A stretch of 21,218 bases of DNA, taken from positions 1 to 21,218 of the forward strand of contig LSSK01000080.1 in assembly GCA_001969505.1 (NCBI GenBank), read 5' to 3'. The notes beneath the pieces were generated by a model. That model searched no databases, was not told the DNA's origin, and saw only the letters and a program-made list of their open reading frames with translations. Source of the DNA: Zancudomyces culisetae (Eukaryota > Kickxellomycota > Harpellomycetes > Harpellales > Legeriomycetaceae). The position numbers and the translations under genes are program-made. The stretch's first letter is position 1; every line of letters starts with the position of its first letter. This document shows, piece after piece, positions 8,172 through 18,087 of the stretch.

Positions 8172-11100
8172 TTACATCAAGGAAGAAAAATTAGAATTAT
8201 CAATATTATTTAATGATGAAATTAATGAATTAATAACCGCCCTTTTAGCCACACCACCACGCTTATTTACATCTACATCACCATCACCATCACCATCACC
8301 ATTACTAGCATTTCCACAAACACTGGGTGAATCAAATGATAAACCCAATGATAGTTTTTCATCTTTGTTCTTGTTCTTTTCCCTATCCTCGTTCTTACCA
8401 TTTTCGGTTTGGTTTATTTCCTGCTGAAATGATTTCATTGAAGTTGGAGAATTCATAATCGAATTGGTTGTTGAATGGATGTCCCTAATAAAACTAGAAT
8501 AATCCATTTCAAGCTCACCATAATCCCCACTCTCATCCTGGTTTTTGCTTTTGCTTTTGCTTTTGCTTTCATTTTCATTTTCATTTTCATTAACATTACT
8601 ATTAGAATTGAAATTAAAATTGACATTTTTATTGCTGTTTTTGTTTTTGTTTTTATGTTCATTTGTTGTTTTATGATTTTCATCATGTCTTTTTTCTGGA
8701 AAAGCACTTTTCAACGAAGAATTATCAGTCAATTTTTCAACTATACTCATATCTATATCCACATCCATGTCATCCATATCAAAGCTGGTACCATCACGTA
8801 TTTTTCCTATCTTTTTTTTACCAGACTCACCTCTAGCAGCAGCAGTAGTAGTAGCGATGGTAGTGGTATTAGGTTTACCAACAATTTTATCAGTGTCTCC
8901 ATTTCCATTTCCATTTCCACTACCATTATTACGTGAACCAACACCAGGTTTTCCTCGAGTTTTTTCAAAAGCTGTAACTTGAATGTCGCTGGATCGTTGT
9001 TGCATCGTTTCCTTGATACTTGAAATTGAAGCTTGATTAGATTCGCCAAATTCCACAACTAGATTTTTTAACTGATCCAAAAACCTGGCATTTTTATCAT
9101 TACATAGCAACAACCCATTATACCCGTCAGTAATTATCTGTAGCTGCGAGTTAAGCACCGAGTTGCGGGCTGAAAATTCGGCATTCTGGTCAGATAGTTG
9201 AGAAATCAATAAAGATTTTTCGCTTTTCGATTTCTCCAACTCGTTTATTTTACCCTTTTGCTGCTGAATCTGTTCATTTAGCAGGACTACATTATGTTTG
9301 TAGCCAAGAATATCTTGCCGATACTTTACCGTTTTTTCGTTTAGTTCAGTAATGTTGGTTTTATGTTCATGGTTTTCGGTTTTCAATTTCCCAACTAGAT
9401 CAGTAGACTCGGTATACTTTTCAATTATTTGCTTGTGGGTTTCCACCAATCCTACATGCTCATTATTCAACACGCTGAAATCTGCCTCCAGTTTCACAAG
9501 CTGATTACAAGAATCAGCCAGCCGTTGATCCAACAAACTCATCTCTTTTTTAAGATTGGCATTCTCCGCCTCCTTTTGACACAATTTGGTTGACGAGATA
9601 TTTTCAAGGCGTTCGAGTTGCTTAGTATTTGAGAAATGGGTTTTTTTCAAAATACCAACCATCAACTTCCAATTCGAAACTTTAAAACTATTGGTTTGGC
9701 TGTATGAACAATCAAGCAAAAAATAATCGGCTTGATATTGTAGCGTAAATGGAATTTCAAAAATCAATGAATCCAAATACCCTAATGCATGGTTTCGTAT
9801 TTCGTTCACCTTGTCATATAATCCACTGTTGAAATATTTCGAGTTGCAAACACTTTCAAACAATAGAAATACAAACTCGATTTTTATCCGATGATAACTT
9901 AGGCTAAAACATACAATGTCCTTGGAAATTTCCTCCTTTTTGTTTTTGGGTACCATCAAATTATACAAATCCAAATCACTTTTTAAAATTACCGAAAAAG
10001 TGTCAACAACACTAAAACTGCCACTACTGTTATTGTTATTGTTGTTNNNNNNNNNNNNNNNNNNNNNNNNNNNNNNNNNNNNNNNNNNNNNNNNNNNNNN
10101 NNNNNNNNNNNNNNNNNNNNNNNNNNNNNNNNNNNNNNNNNNNNNNNNNNNNNNNNNNNNNNNNNNNNNNNNNNNNNNNNNNNNNNNNNNNNNNNNNNNN
10201 NNNNNNNNNNNNNNNNNNNNNNNNNNNNNNNNNNNNNNNNNNNNNNNNNNNNNNNNNNNNNNNNNNNNNNNNNNNNNNNNNNNNNNNNNNNNNNNNNNNN
10301 NNNNNNNNNNNNNNNNNNNNNNNNNNNNNNNNNNNNNNNNNNNNNNNNNNNNNNNNNNNNNNNNNNNNNNNNNNNNNNNNNNNNNNNNNNNNNNNNNNNN
10401 NNNNNNNNNNNNNNNNNNNNNNNNNNNNNNNNNNNNNNNNNNNNNNNNNNNNNNNNNNNNNNNNNNNNNNNNNNNNNNNNNNNNNNNNNNNNNNNNNNNN
10501 NNNNNNNNNNNNNNNNNNNNNNNNNNNNNNNNNNNNNNNNNNNNNNNNNNNNNNNNNNNNNNNNNNNNNNNNNNNNNNNNNNNNNNNNNNNNNNNNNNNN
10601 NNNNNNNNNNNNNNNNNNNNTCCCGAGTAAAATGTCGATTTACTGTTAATAAATATGCAATATAGTCATCGACTATTGGCCTAATTACCCAAAACCAGTC
10701 AAATAAACTGATATTTCTTGTTGTAGAACAAAAGTGTTTGGTAATGATTCTGGATACTACTTTTCCAAGACTACTCACAATATCACGTGCGATTATCCCC
10801 AATTCACTATTATCACCATCACCATCACCATCACCATCGTTATTTCCTTTATCACTACCATTACTACCGTTATTGTCACTAATAGCCGAGTTGGATTTGG
10901 CTTTGGTTTCCATCATCAAATGCAAAAATTTACTAGAAACCTTTGCACTTTTTGAATTTACAATCCACAAACTATTTCCTTGGTCACTATTATTAGGTAG
11001 AATACAGAGTTTGTTTTCTTCAATGGTTCCCAGGATCAAATCTGCCAAATCGTTCAGAATTTTATGGCTACTAATTGTTGGAGTTATGGATGAAAATTGC

Positions 11101-12750
11101 AAGATGCTTGTTACAAGCTCAAGAATCACTTGTATATACAGCTCGTTGTTGCTGGTTAGTAGTATTGTCAGATGGTCTATAAACACTGGTTTGATGTTGA
11201 TTGCTTGTAGTTTGGTGCTTAGTAATTTAATGACTTTGGAAATATCATTAATTACCAACTGAGATTCTCGAAGTTCATACTTTGTATTATTATTATTACT
11301 ATTATTATTATTGTTGTTGTTGTTGTTGTTGTTAGTAAGGTTATTAGAAGTCAAATTACAAGTTAATAGCAAATCTGTAATTAGTTCAACAGTTCTTTCA
11401 ATATGTTGTTTATCAAATAACTTGTCTGCCATCAACCTAGTTAATGGATAGACCGAACAATTCACATCCATTATGTATTCATTAGTTGGTTTATTTGTCA
11501 AATCTACTTGTTGAAGCTTTGAATTGATAGTTTCGTAGCTTTGTAAAAGAATCAATGAAAGTAATCTCAAACTTCCACTGACAATTCCTCGATAAGGCGC
11601 ACCCAGCATGCTAATAATATGTCTTAACAACTTGGAATATTTTTTATGAGTGGTTAGTTGTGTCATTGATACCTTTGGCCATAACTCTATAATGTTTGAG
11701 AGAATTTGCATCTGGCCTAATAGAATTCTCATTTTGTACTGTTCATAATCTTCTTGTCCTTCAACTTTACTCATCGTTTCCGTTGATGTTTCCATTATTG
11801 TGTTGACCAACTTGTCAGTCATTTCTTTCATCTTCTCGCTTATTTTCTCATTGTTTCTATGATCGAGTTTATCAATAAATTCCAAAATACTTTCAATTTT
11901 GTATTCATTTTTACCTTGTTCTATAGATATTTCTAATTCCTTCATTATTATTTGTACCATCTCATCACTAATCATTTTCTTTTTCCTGTTGTTTTTGCTA
12001 TTGTTGCTATTGTTGCTATTGTTGTTATTGTTGTTATTGTTGGTCTTGATGTTTGCATGCAATAAATCCAGTATAAACTCAAAAATAATACTCTTTGTTA
12101 TTTTAAGTTTATTGATTCTTCCAACCACACTATATATTATTACACTACCATAATCCCTTTCATTATCATTATTTTTCCATGAATACTTTGTTCCTACAAC
12201 TTCTAGAAACTCCCACCAGCTAGGGTTGTCAAGTGTAGCACTGTTATGAGTCTTTGATATCTCTATATCATCATTTACACCATCACCTTTGATTTCACCC
12301 TTAACCTCTACCTTCTCTACTTCCTTTTCCTCTTTTGCTTGGTTCTTGGTTTTATTATCCTCCTTTTCATTTATATAACTGTTTAATTTCTCTTCCAATA
12401 CTATTAACTTCCACAGATTTACCGGAACTGTTCTGACTAATGTACGAACCATACTGTTGGTTTTATATGCAACTAAAAGCCTTTCAAGGGTTCCAACATC
12501 CATCATGTAACTGGTACCTCCATGCGCACTCTCTCTGTGTGTTGCCCTTTCTAGAATACTAGAGATACTACTATAAACTTTTAATAACAAGAGTCTCCAC
12601 TCCTCGTCTTTTTCACCAGGTTTTTTGTTTTCAGGAATTTCGTGCCGAGGCGTTGTAGGATCCGCAGTAATTGGATTTTGTAGTGGATTGGTACCCTGGA
12701 TTTTTACTTTTTTCACAGTACGAGAACTAGCAGCTTCCTGTCTTGAAGCC

Positions 12751-12784
<34 letters not shown>

Positions 12785-12947
12785 CCTGATTTAGTTGATG
12801 TTGCTGCGGAATACGCTCTTGAATGCTTGTACACTCCATATCAACCGGACTACTATCAAAAGGCGAGTCTTCATCCTCCCTTTCGTCATATATTCGTTTA
12901 TTTGTTGGCTCTTGAGTAAAATACGTAAACTTTGGACTTTGACTCAT
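8172..12947 (-). CDS. very large unrecognised protein, helical region plus coiled coil, interrupted by assembly gap
   Basis: An open frame of 1,591 residues from the ATG at 12947, of which about residues 776-967 fall in a run of N. The reading frame agrees on both sides of the gap. Order: disordered N-terminus with a poly-Gln run (about 55-65); a predominantly helical, Leu/Ile-rich region from about 110 to 775 that looks like ARM/HEAT-type solenoid text but is broken by poly-Asn and GDGDGD inserts; the gap; more helical sequence to about 1,110; a coiled coil at about 1,110-1,310 with regular Leu heptads and Glu/Lys; then a disordered tail rich in Asn, Lys, Asp and Ser with a second GDGDGD tract near 1,550. 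A solenoid followed by a coiled coil is the layout of tethers such as Uso1/p115 or of hamartin (Tsc1), but I see no motif that ties it to either. Function unknown. No intron is required in the visible part. It is the largest gene in the window. Confidence 0.8.
10047..10620. other. assembly gap (574 N)
   Basis: A run of 574 undetermined bases inside the large coding region. The left edge is a poly-Asn AAC/AAT repeat, the likely cause of the break. Because 574 is not a multiple of three, frame agreement comes from both flanks together, and may be real or chance (one in three). The true size and content are unknown; it could hide an intron or more repeats. Confidence 0.98.
11285..11333. repeat. 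poly-Asn (AAT/AAC) trinucleotide tract
   Basis: An interrupted ATT/GTT run on the plus strand encodes an Asn-rich stretch (about residues 538-554) of the giant protein. A similar Asn/Ser tract lies at 11996-12043 and a third borders the assembly gap. Confidence 0.9.
12751..12784. repeat. poly-Gln (CAA) trinucleotide tract
   Basis: A near-perfect (TTG)n run on the plus strand encodes eleven Gln, about residues 55-65 of the giant protein. It is probably length-variable between strains. Confidence 0.9.
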
Positions 12948-13195
12948 CTTAATATATTCATTAATTCATTAATTCACTCATTTGTTTATCTGCTTTTATA
13001 CGCACCTTTATGTGCCATCAAAATTAAAGTAAACTAAACTGAACAATCAATTTGTGTCATTTGTATTATATTTTTATTAAAAAAAATTAAGCTTTTTTTA
13101 TATTATAATTCTTTTAATTTTTTTTTTGTCCTAATTTCAGTTTATGAGTTAAAGAAAAATACAAAAAACAATAATCGATAAAAAGTGCAAAGTGA

Positions 13196-14989
13196 TCAAC
13201 AGAATAGAGCCAGAGCATTGGGTCTATAAGGTACAAACGCTGGTGATTTCGAACATCCACGATCAACCAAGCTGATAAAATTGTTCAACTCAGCAGAATC
13301 CAGAGCAGGAGTGTCGACATCTGGGACGGAGCTGGTTAATGAACTACAATAATCAGACTCTACAGAACGATAAAGAGCAGAGCTGTTTTGGTCAGTATCG
13401 AAATCCTCCATATCACTCGTATTGAGGCAAAGATCAGATGTGTTTGTAGTTGAAGTGAATGGGTTAGAATTGGGATTGGGATTATTAGAAAGCGGATCAA
13501 GCAAAACACCACCCAGGAAATCAATGTCAATTCCACTTTCAACCAATAGCGTGGCCGCAGCTTTTGTATCTGGAACTTGTGACGGATTTTTGAATACAAT
13601 ATTTAGCGACTCCTTAAAAGTGATCAAACCAATGTCAATTCCTCGAGTATACAACACTTCAACTACTCGCTTGATTTGCAGAATCCGAAGGTGGATTTGA
13701 TTCTCAAAACCATCAAAAAACGCATCCATATCAACATTTTGCTGTTCTTTTTTTTGCTCTTTAACCACCAGTTGTATGCTCAGTACGATTTTGTCCTTTG
13801 GAACATCAACACCATCGGATAAATACAGCTTGTCACTTTGTTTTGGCACTTGAGCTGCTGCAGGTACTCTCCGCTTCACTCGATACTGCTTGCGTGGCTT
13901 TGGCGTATTTCGAGCTTCCAAAATTACTTTACTATGCTGAACTTTAGTTGCTGGTTCAAATCCCTTTTTGAGATAATGTTTTATTGCTTCTTGACTGCTG
14001 TTGTTTACTCTTTCTACCTGATTTCCTGAATGCAAATATCTTTTGGCGACTGTATCTTTGGTTCCCAAATCTCCTCCAATCACAATCCTCAATATTTCGC
14101 TAAGTCCTCCACACATACTAATATACATTCCACTTTTATACGTCCTATCAAACCGCTCTTTATCAAACCCTTTGTACTCACTCATCCTCAATCCATACTG
14201 CTGCCATCTCTCATTACCCTTGCTTTTTAATGCCTTTAAGTCTCGGAGTAGCATATACGTTCTTCGCAGAATCTTGGATTCTCTGATTCCCATTCTGCAA
14301 TGTATCCGTTTTATACTTTCTTTGCTATATATTCCATATTTTCTCACTGCGTTGATCAAAAACAGTCCATTATTAATCTCTCCCTTGATTCGCATCCCCA
14401 AATTCCAAATATCCGACCGTTGCGTAAAAAATCCATTATGGTTATTAAATAGTCTGTGGCGATGTTGTGCTCTTGCCATGCTCCTTAACTCCTCAAACCC
14501 ATATCGTCTACTCACTACTTTCAGCAAACTTTCCGACATCTTTTTCGGTAGAAATCGCAATAGCCTAATAAAAAATAACTCAATCATCCCAAGCCGTTTT
14601 TTGTTTCCTTTTTGCTGGTTAAAGTTCTTTATTGCGCTTTGAAGAATCTCTTCTCCCCCATTGTAATAATAATGGTAGCAATATTGTTGGTACGTTGCTT
14701 TTCCATATCGTCCCTTGAAATACTGTTGGAAATCCACCTTAAATGCTTTTCTCACTGATGCCACACACAGCTCTCTGGCTAGCCCCATATAAAATCTCCT
14801 ATCTACCTCTCCCTCCTTTCCCCCAACAACCTCTGTACTTTTTATTTTCTCCAAGCCATGTTCAACTTGCTTTTCGTGTTTTTTGCTCGTAATTGGTCTC
14901 CAAATACCTCTGAAAGCACACTTTCCAATACCCTTAGGACCTGTTCCGACCCCCTTTGTTGTTTTGACGAGTAGATTATTTAGATACAT
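13196..14989 (-). CDS. unrecognised 597-residue protein, basic N-terminal two thirds, possibly mitochondrial
   Basis: I do not recognise this protein. The ATG at 14989 opens an intronless frame. The first 35 residues are rich in Lys/Arg, Gly, Thr and hydrophobics and contain no acidic residue, which fits a mitochondrial presequence. Residues about 60-340 are strongly basic and probably helical, with Tyr-rich patches (YQQYCYHYYY near 100) and Arg/Lys clusters suited to RNA binding. A KPRKQYRVKRR basic patch at about 370 precedes a segment with IVLSIQLVVKEQ and a helix with IHLRILQIKRVVEVLYTRGI at about 432-451. The last about 100 residues are acidic, Ser/Asn/Asp-rich and probably disordered, ending with hydrophobic and aromatic residues. 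A mitochondrial RNA-processing or translation factor is one possibility, inferred only from composition. It lies 248 bases upstream of the giant gene, on the same strand. Confidence 0.75.
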   Translation of the reverse strand: MYLNNLLVKTTKGVGTGPKGIGKCAFRGIWRPITSKKHEKQVEHGLEKIKSTEVVGGKEGEVDRRFYMGLARELCVASVRKAFKVDFQQYFKGRYGKATYQQYCYHYYYNGGEEILQSAIKNFNQQKGNKKRLGMIELFFIRLLRFLPKKMSESLLKVVSRRYGFEELRSMARAQHRHRLFNNHNGFFTQRSDIWNLGMRIKGEINNGLFLINAVRKYGIYSKESIKRIHCRMGIRESKILRRTYMLLRDLKALKSKGNERWQQYGLRMSEYKGFDKERFDRTYKSGMYISMCGGLSEILRIVIGGDLGTKDTVAKRYLHSGNQVERVNNSSQEAIKHYLKKGFEPATKVQHSKVILEARNTPKPRKQYRVKRRVPAAAQVPKQSDKLYLSDGVDVPKDKIVLSIQLVVKEQKKEQQNVDMDAFFDGFENQIHLRILQIKRVVEVLYTRGIDIGLITFKESLNIVFKNPSQVPDTKAAATLLVESGIDIDFLGGVLLDPLSNNPNPNSNPFTSTTNTSDLCLNTSDMEDFDTDQNSSALYRSVESDYCSSLTSSVPDVDTPALDSAELNNFISLVDRGCSKSPAFVPYRPNALALFC

Positions 14990-15522
14990 TTCTCTGCGAA
15001 CTTTACTGTTTCTGTGTATTGCTTCACTTTGGAAGATTCAATCGCTGTATTAATTATTTTTGCTTCTCCTTCCCTTCTTTTTACCTCCTATGTTGTGAAA
15101 AGTTGTCTCAAGATTTAGTCGATGTTTTGATTTCTATCTGATATTTTCATTAAATAGTTCGAGTCACTTTTCATACTAAATGTATTCGGCTAATTGTTTA
15201 TTCGTTTGTTTGTTGTTTAATTTAATTTAATTCAGTTTAGATTTTTCAACTCGAATAAATCTTATACAGGCTAATATAGAAAAGTCTCCTTTTACAAAGC
15301 TTTGATATCTTTTATCAAGCACAAACACTTTTTTTTTTCCCACTAGCTATTTCGTTTTCCTCTGTTTTTTAATATCATAAATAAAACCAACTTTTTAAAT
15401 TTACGAGCTTTTTTTTCACTAGAATATTAATAGGTCAATGAGCATTTTGAATTTTTTTTTAAATAGCTGGAAAAAAAAATTTCAAACACTTTTGAACCAT
15501 GCTTTCAAGACAATTAATTTAT

Positions 15523-15532
15523 CCCCCCCCCC
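15523..15532. repeat. C10 homopolymer
   Basis: Ten consecutive C about 535 bases upstream of the 597-residue gene's start codon. It is one of five such runs in the window. Confidence 0.9.
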
Positions 15533-15881
15533 TTTTCTATCTCCCTTTTCAACCCCTCCTTCTCTCTCAATTCAATTTTTTTATTTTTATCGCATTAAAT
15601 CACAATGCCTTTTCTATTTTCCTTTTACATTACTAATACAATTAATCAGTTGGCAAATGAAAATCTACTCCTTATATATTTTTTGGTACATTTTACAAAT
15701 CAAATTATGTAGATGTTTCGACAAATCGACAAAATTATAATCTCGTCTTTATCTGTATCTTTACCCGGGTTTTCAAAGAAAGCAAAACATCATAAAATGT
15801 AGCTATGCATAAGCGTTTGTTACGATAGCCATAAAAAAGCCATACTATTAATCAAACTCGTGACATAAACAAAGTCCGATT

Positions 15882-15922
15882 CCCTTAGCCCTAACGCTAA
15901 CCCTAACACTAACCCTAACCCT
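15882..15922. repeat. telomere-like (CCCTAA)n array
   Basis: Five in-register hexamers at 15889-15918: CCCTAA, CGCTAA, CCCTAA, CACTAA, CCCTAA. They are flanked by a CCCTTA (15882-15887) and a partial CCCTT. On the other strand this is TTAGGG. TTAGGG is the telomere repeat of many filamentous fungi and is also the core bound by Tbf1 in yeasts, where Tbf1 sites sit in promoters of ribosomal-protein and snoRNA genes. Here it is internal, short and imperfect, about 890 bases upstream of the 597-residue gene. Whether it is an interstitial telomeric remnant or a Tbf1 site is open. Confidence 0.85.
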
Positions 15923-16013
15923 TGATTGATTTGGTTGATATTCTAAAAAAACCAAAAGTTAAAGCAACAAAATAAAGTATATCGTCAATGTTGAACAAGT
16001 TCCAGTGTAGGGC

Positions 16014-16187
16014 CGGGATATGAAGGTACATATATTGGGATACCTGATGGTCGCATAACTACAAGATGTATAAATTTCCACTTGTTCTATGTGGATATTA
16101 ATAGCTTCTACTATTATCGGATAAAACTCTATACATATCTAAGAGCATATCCCGTTTATTATCGTTGGTGATGTGTAATCTCATCAC
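16014..16187. ncRNA. candidate structured RNA or inverted-repeat cluster
   Basis: Nested complementary segments are visible. A 9-base closing stem (CGGGATATG 16014-16022 with 16146-16154) encloses a 5-base hairpin (16024-16028/16041-16045) and a 7-base stem (ATGTATA 16066-16072 with 16130-16136). The latter encloses two hairpins (TCCAC 16077-16081/16091-16095 and TAATAG 16099-16104/16111-16116). A sixth hairpin (GTGATG 16168-16173/16182-16187) follows, then a T run at about 16204-16209. The parts are compatible in one fold. It matches no RNA family I recognise: no box C/D pair, H/ACA layout, snRNA or SRP/RNase P motif is convincing. It lies about 180-350 bases past the synthetase stop codon, so it could be 3' UTR, or a separate plus-strand transcript driven from the TTAGGG array 95 bases upstream. 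Strand is undetermined. Confidence 0.3.
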
Positions 16188-16367
16188 AATACCAAACCCA
16201 AAATTTTTTAATATACTCTATTCGCTAATCAACTCGAACTTTTTCTGCATGTATTCTTTTTAATTTCCTTTATTCCTATTCCCAAATAAAAAGTCTGTTC
16301 CAATATCCAAAAAAAAAAACAAACTGAAAAACAACAACAAAGCTAAAAAATACGTCTTTTATTTTTT

Positions 16368-18087
16368 TTACAAACAAAGTCGTCTTGAAATTTCTGCCAC
16401 CAGGTCACTAACTTTGACTTCATCACCTTCATTCTTGGTCTGGGCAGCAACAGCAGCTTCTTTTGACATGGCCTTGATTTTTACAACACCTCTCGAAATC
16501 TCATCCTTTCCTATAATGACAGCCAGAGGAATCAAATTCTTGTCACAAAACTCGTACTGAGCAGTCATTCGTGGCTTTGTTTTAAATGTGAATTCGGCAC
16601 TGATATTGTTTTGGCGCAACAAGTTTGCAATCTCAATTCGCTCCAACAATAATCCATCAGACATTGACATCACAAATACCTGTGTATGGTTTGGTCTAAG
16701 CTTGCTCTGCTCGTATTTTGACATCAAAATAGCAAATATCCGTTCAATTCCAAACGAAATTCCTACGCATGGGACTTTTCCTTTGCTTGAAGATGCAAAC
16801 ATTCCAACCAACTCGTCGTATCTGCCACCTGCTGCCACTGAGCCAATTCTTGTCTGTGCCTCTTCATCCTTGGAATTTTTGGGGGCTGTAGGAACTGGTG
16901 CATCGTCTATCAACACCGCTTCGTAGATTATACCAGTGTAATAGTCCAATCCTCTTGCTAAACTCAAGTCAAAACTGACTCTGTCCTGTGTACCATACAC
17001 TTTGGAGTACTCGAAAAACTTTTTCATTTCCTCTAACCCTTCCTTCAATCTCTTGTTGCTGGTCAACTCAGAATCTTCCAACAATGAATCCACAAGCTCT
17101 GGTCCTCCCTTACGTCTTACGTATGTTCCTATTTTGTCTGCTATGATTTCGTCTAATCCTTTATCAACGACCATTTCCTTTTTTACATCCTCCCAGCTCT
17201 GTTTATCTAGCTTGTCAATCGCTGAAGAAATTGTTCGGATCTTTTCTTCTGGTACTCCACACACTGCAAAGATACCATCCAGAATCTTTCGGTGGTTCAT
17301 CTTGATTAAGAATTCTCCTATATCCAACGCTGTCAAAACCTCCTTGAGTACTGCAACTATCTCTGCATCTGGTATCATCACATCATATTGCCCTGCAATG
17401 TCAAAATCACACTGGTAGAATTCTCTCATTCTTCCTTTAGTCATTGCTGGCTGATCTCTTCTGTACACTTTGGCTACATGGTATCTCTTGATATTTGCTA
17501 TTCCATTTGCAGCCAAATATCTAGCAAATGGTACTGTAAGATCATATCTCAATGCACACTTTTCACCTCCTTGGTCTTCCAAATCGTATATCAGCTTGCT
17601 ATCTTCTCCATACTTTCCTGTCAAAATCTCCTTGAGCTCAAATACAGGCGTATCGATTGGTACTCCTCCATATTTTTTAAAGATTCCTGTGATTGTCCCA
17701 ATCACCCTCTCTCGAAGATGCATTTCCCTCTCGTTGTAATCTTTAGTTCCCTATTTTTCAAAGCACATTTATAATTTCTCAGCATTTCTAGCTTTTTTCT
17801 TTTTAAAGTAATGGTATTATATAATATATCCCGTATTGGCCTTTAATAAATATTTTGTATAAAAATATACTTGTAAATCAGCACACCTTTGGTGTTTTTA
17901 AAGTGATTTGTGCTCCCTTCTTTTCTTTTCCTGCCGAACCAACTGACGTACCCTTCCAAAGATGTTTCTTTACTTCTTCAAGCTGTTTCTTGACTGTTGC
18001 AATCTCCTCTTCGGGGGCATTTTTCGCCTTCAACTCTTTAAGCATACTGCCCAGCTTTGCTATTTCGCTCTTGTAATCATCTGTCAT
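16368..18087 (-). CDS. HTS1: histidyl-tRNA synthetase with N-terminal WHEP domain, two exons
   Basis: Joining 18087-17887 and 17750-16368 gives 527 residues, close to human HARS1 (509). The enzyme attaches histidine to tRNA-His in the cytosol. Exon 1 encodes a WHEP-like helical hairpin (about 5-45, with LKELKAKNAPEEEIATVKKQ), a Gly/Lys linker and LKTPK. Exon 2 resumes with GTKDYNERE, restoring the family's TPKGTKDY junction. Class II signatures: motif 1 region DTPVFEL (about 100-106), motif 2 YRRDQPAMTKGRMREFYQCD (about 163-182), histidine-specific LARGLDYYTG (331-340), GGRYDELVG (375-383) and motif 3 GISFGIERIF (397-406), then the anticodon-binding domain. The body and its RRLCL end look closer to animal HisRS than to S. 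cerevisiae Hts1, which lacks WHEP. No targeting presequence follows the ATG; an in-frame TTG at 18135 with A at -3 could start a longer form, since yeast HTS1 makes cytosolic and mitochondrial enzymes from one gene. A candidate Gcn4 site lies upstream. Confidence 0.95.
17751..17886 (-). other. intron of the histidyl-tRNA synthetase gene
   Basis: 136 bases, phase 0, fixed by protein conservation across TPK|GTKDY. It starts GTGTGC, an unusual 5' splice site, and ends AAATAG; no clear TACTAAC branch sequence is visible. If retained, translation adds only Val-Cys after exon 1 and stops at TGA. Confidence 0.85.

Larger units (their letters stand above)
14990..16367. other. intergenic region between the synthetase and the 597-residue gene
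   Basis: About 1.4 kb without a protein gene. It contains the promoter of the 597-residue gene, a C10 run, a telomere-like array, and a cluster of nested inverted repeats (separate entries). AT-driven ORFs such as 15438-15740 (plus) have no motif. Confidence 0.6.

Noticed and set aside
8278-8301. CATCAC repeats on the plus strand that look like a polyhistidine tag (also at about 10816-10838)
   Set aside because: They lie inside the giant minus-strand gene and encode Gly-Asp repeats there; no vector sequence is nearby.
13953-13963. GGTTCAAATCC, resembling a tRNA B box
   Set aside because: It is within the 597-residue coding sequence and no A box or cloverleaf surrounds it.
16167-16187. GTGATGA on the minus strand near the inverted-repeat cluster, resembling box C
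   Set aside because: No CTGA box D lies at a suitable distance; the string is one arm of a small hairpin.
17723-17723. ATG at 17723 as the start of the synthetase
   Set aside because: The conserved GTKDYNERE continues upstream to a splice acceptor, and exon 1 supplies the rest of the N-terminus.
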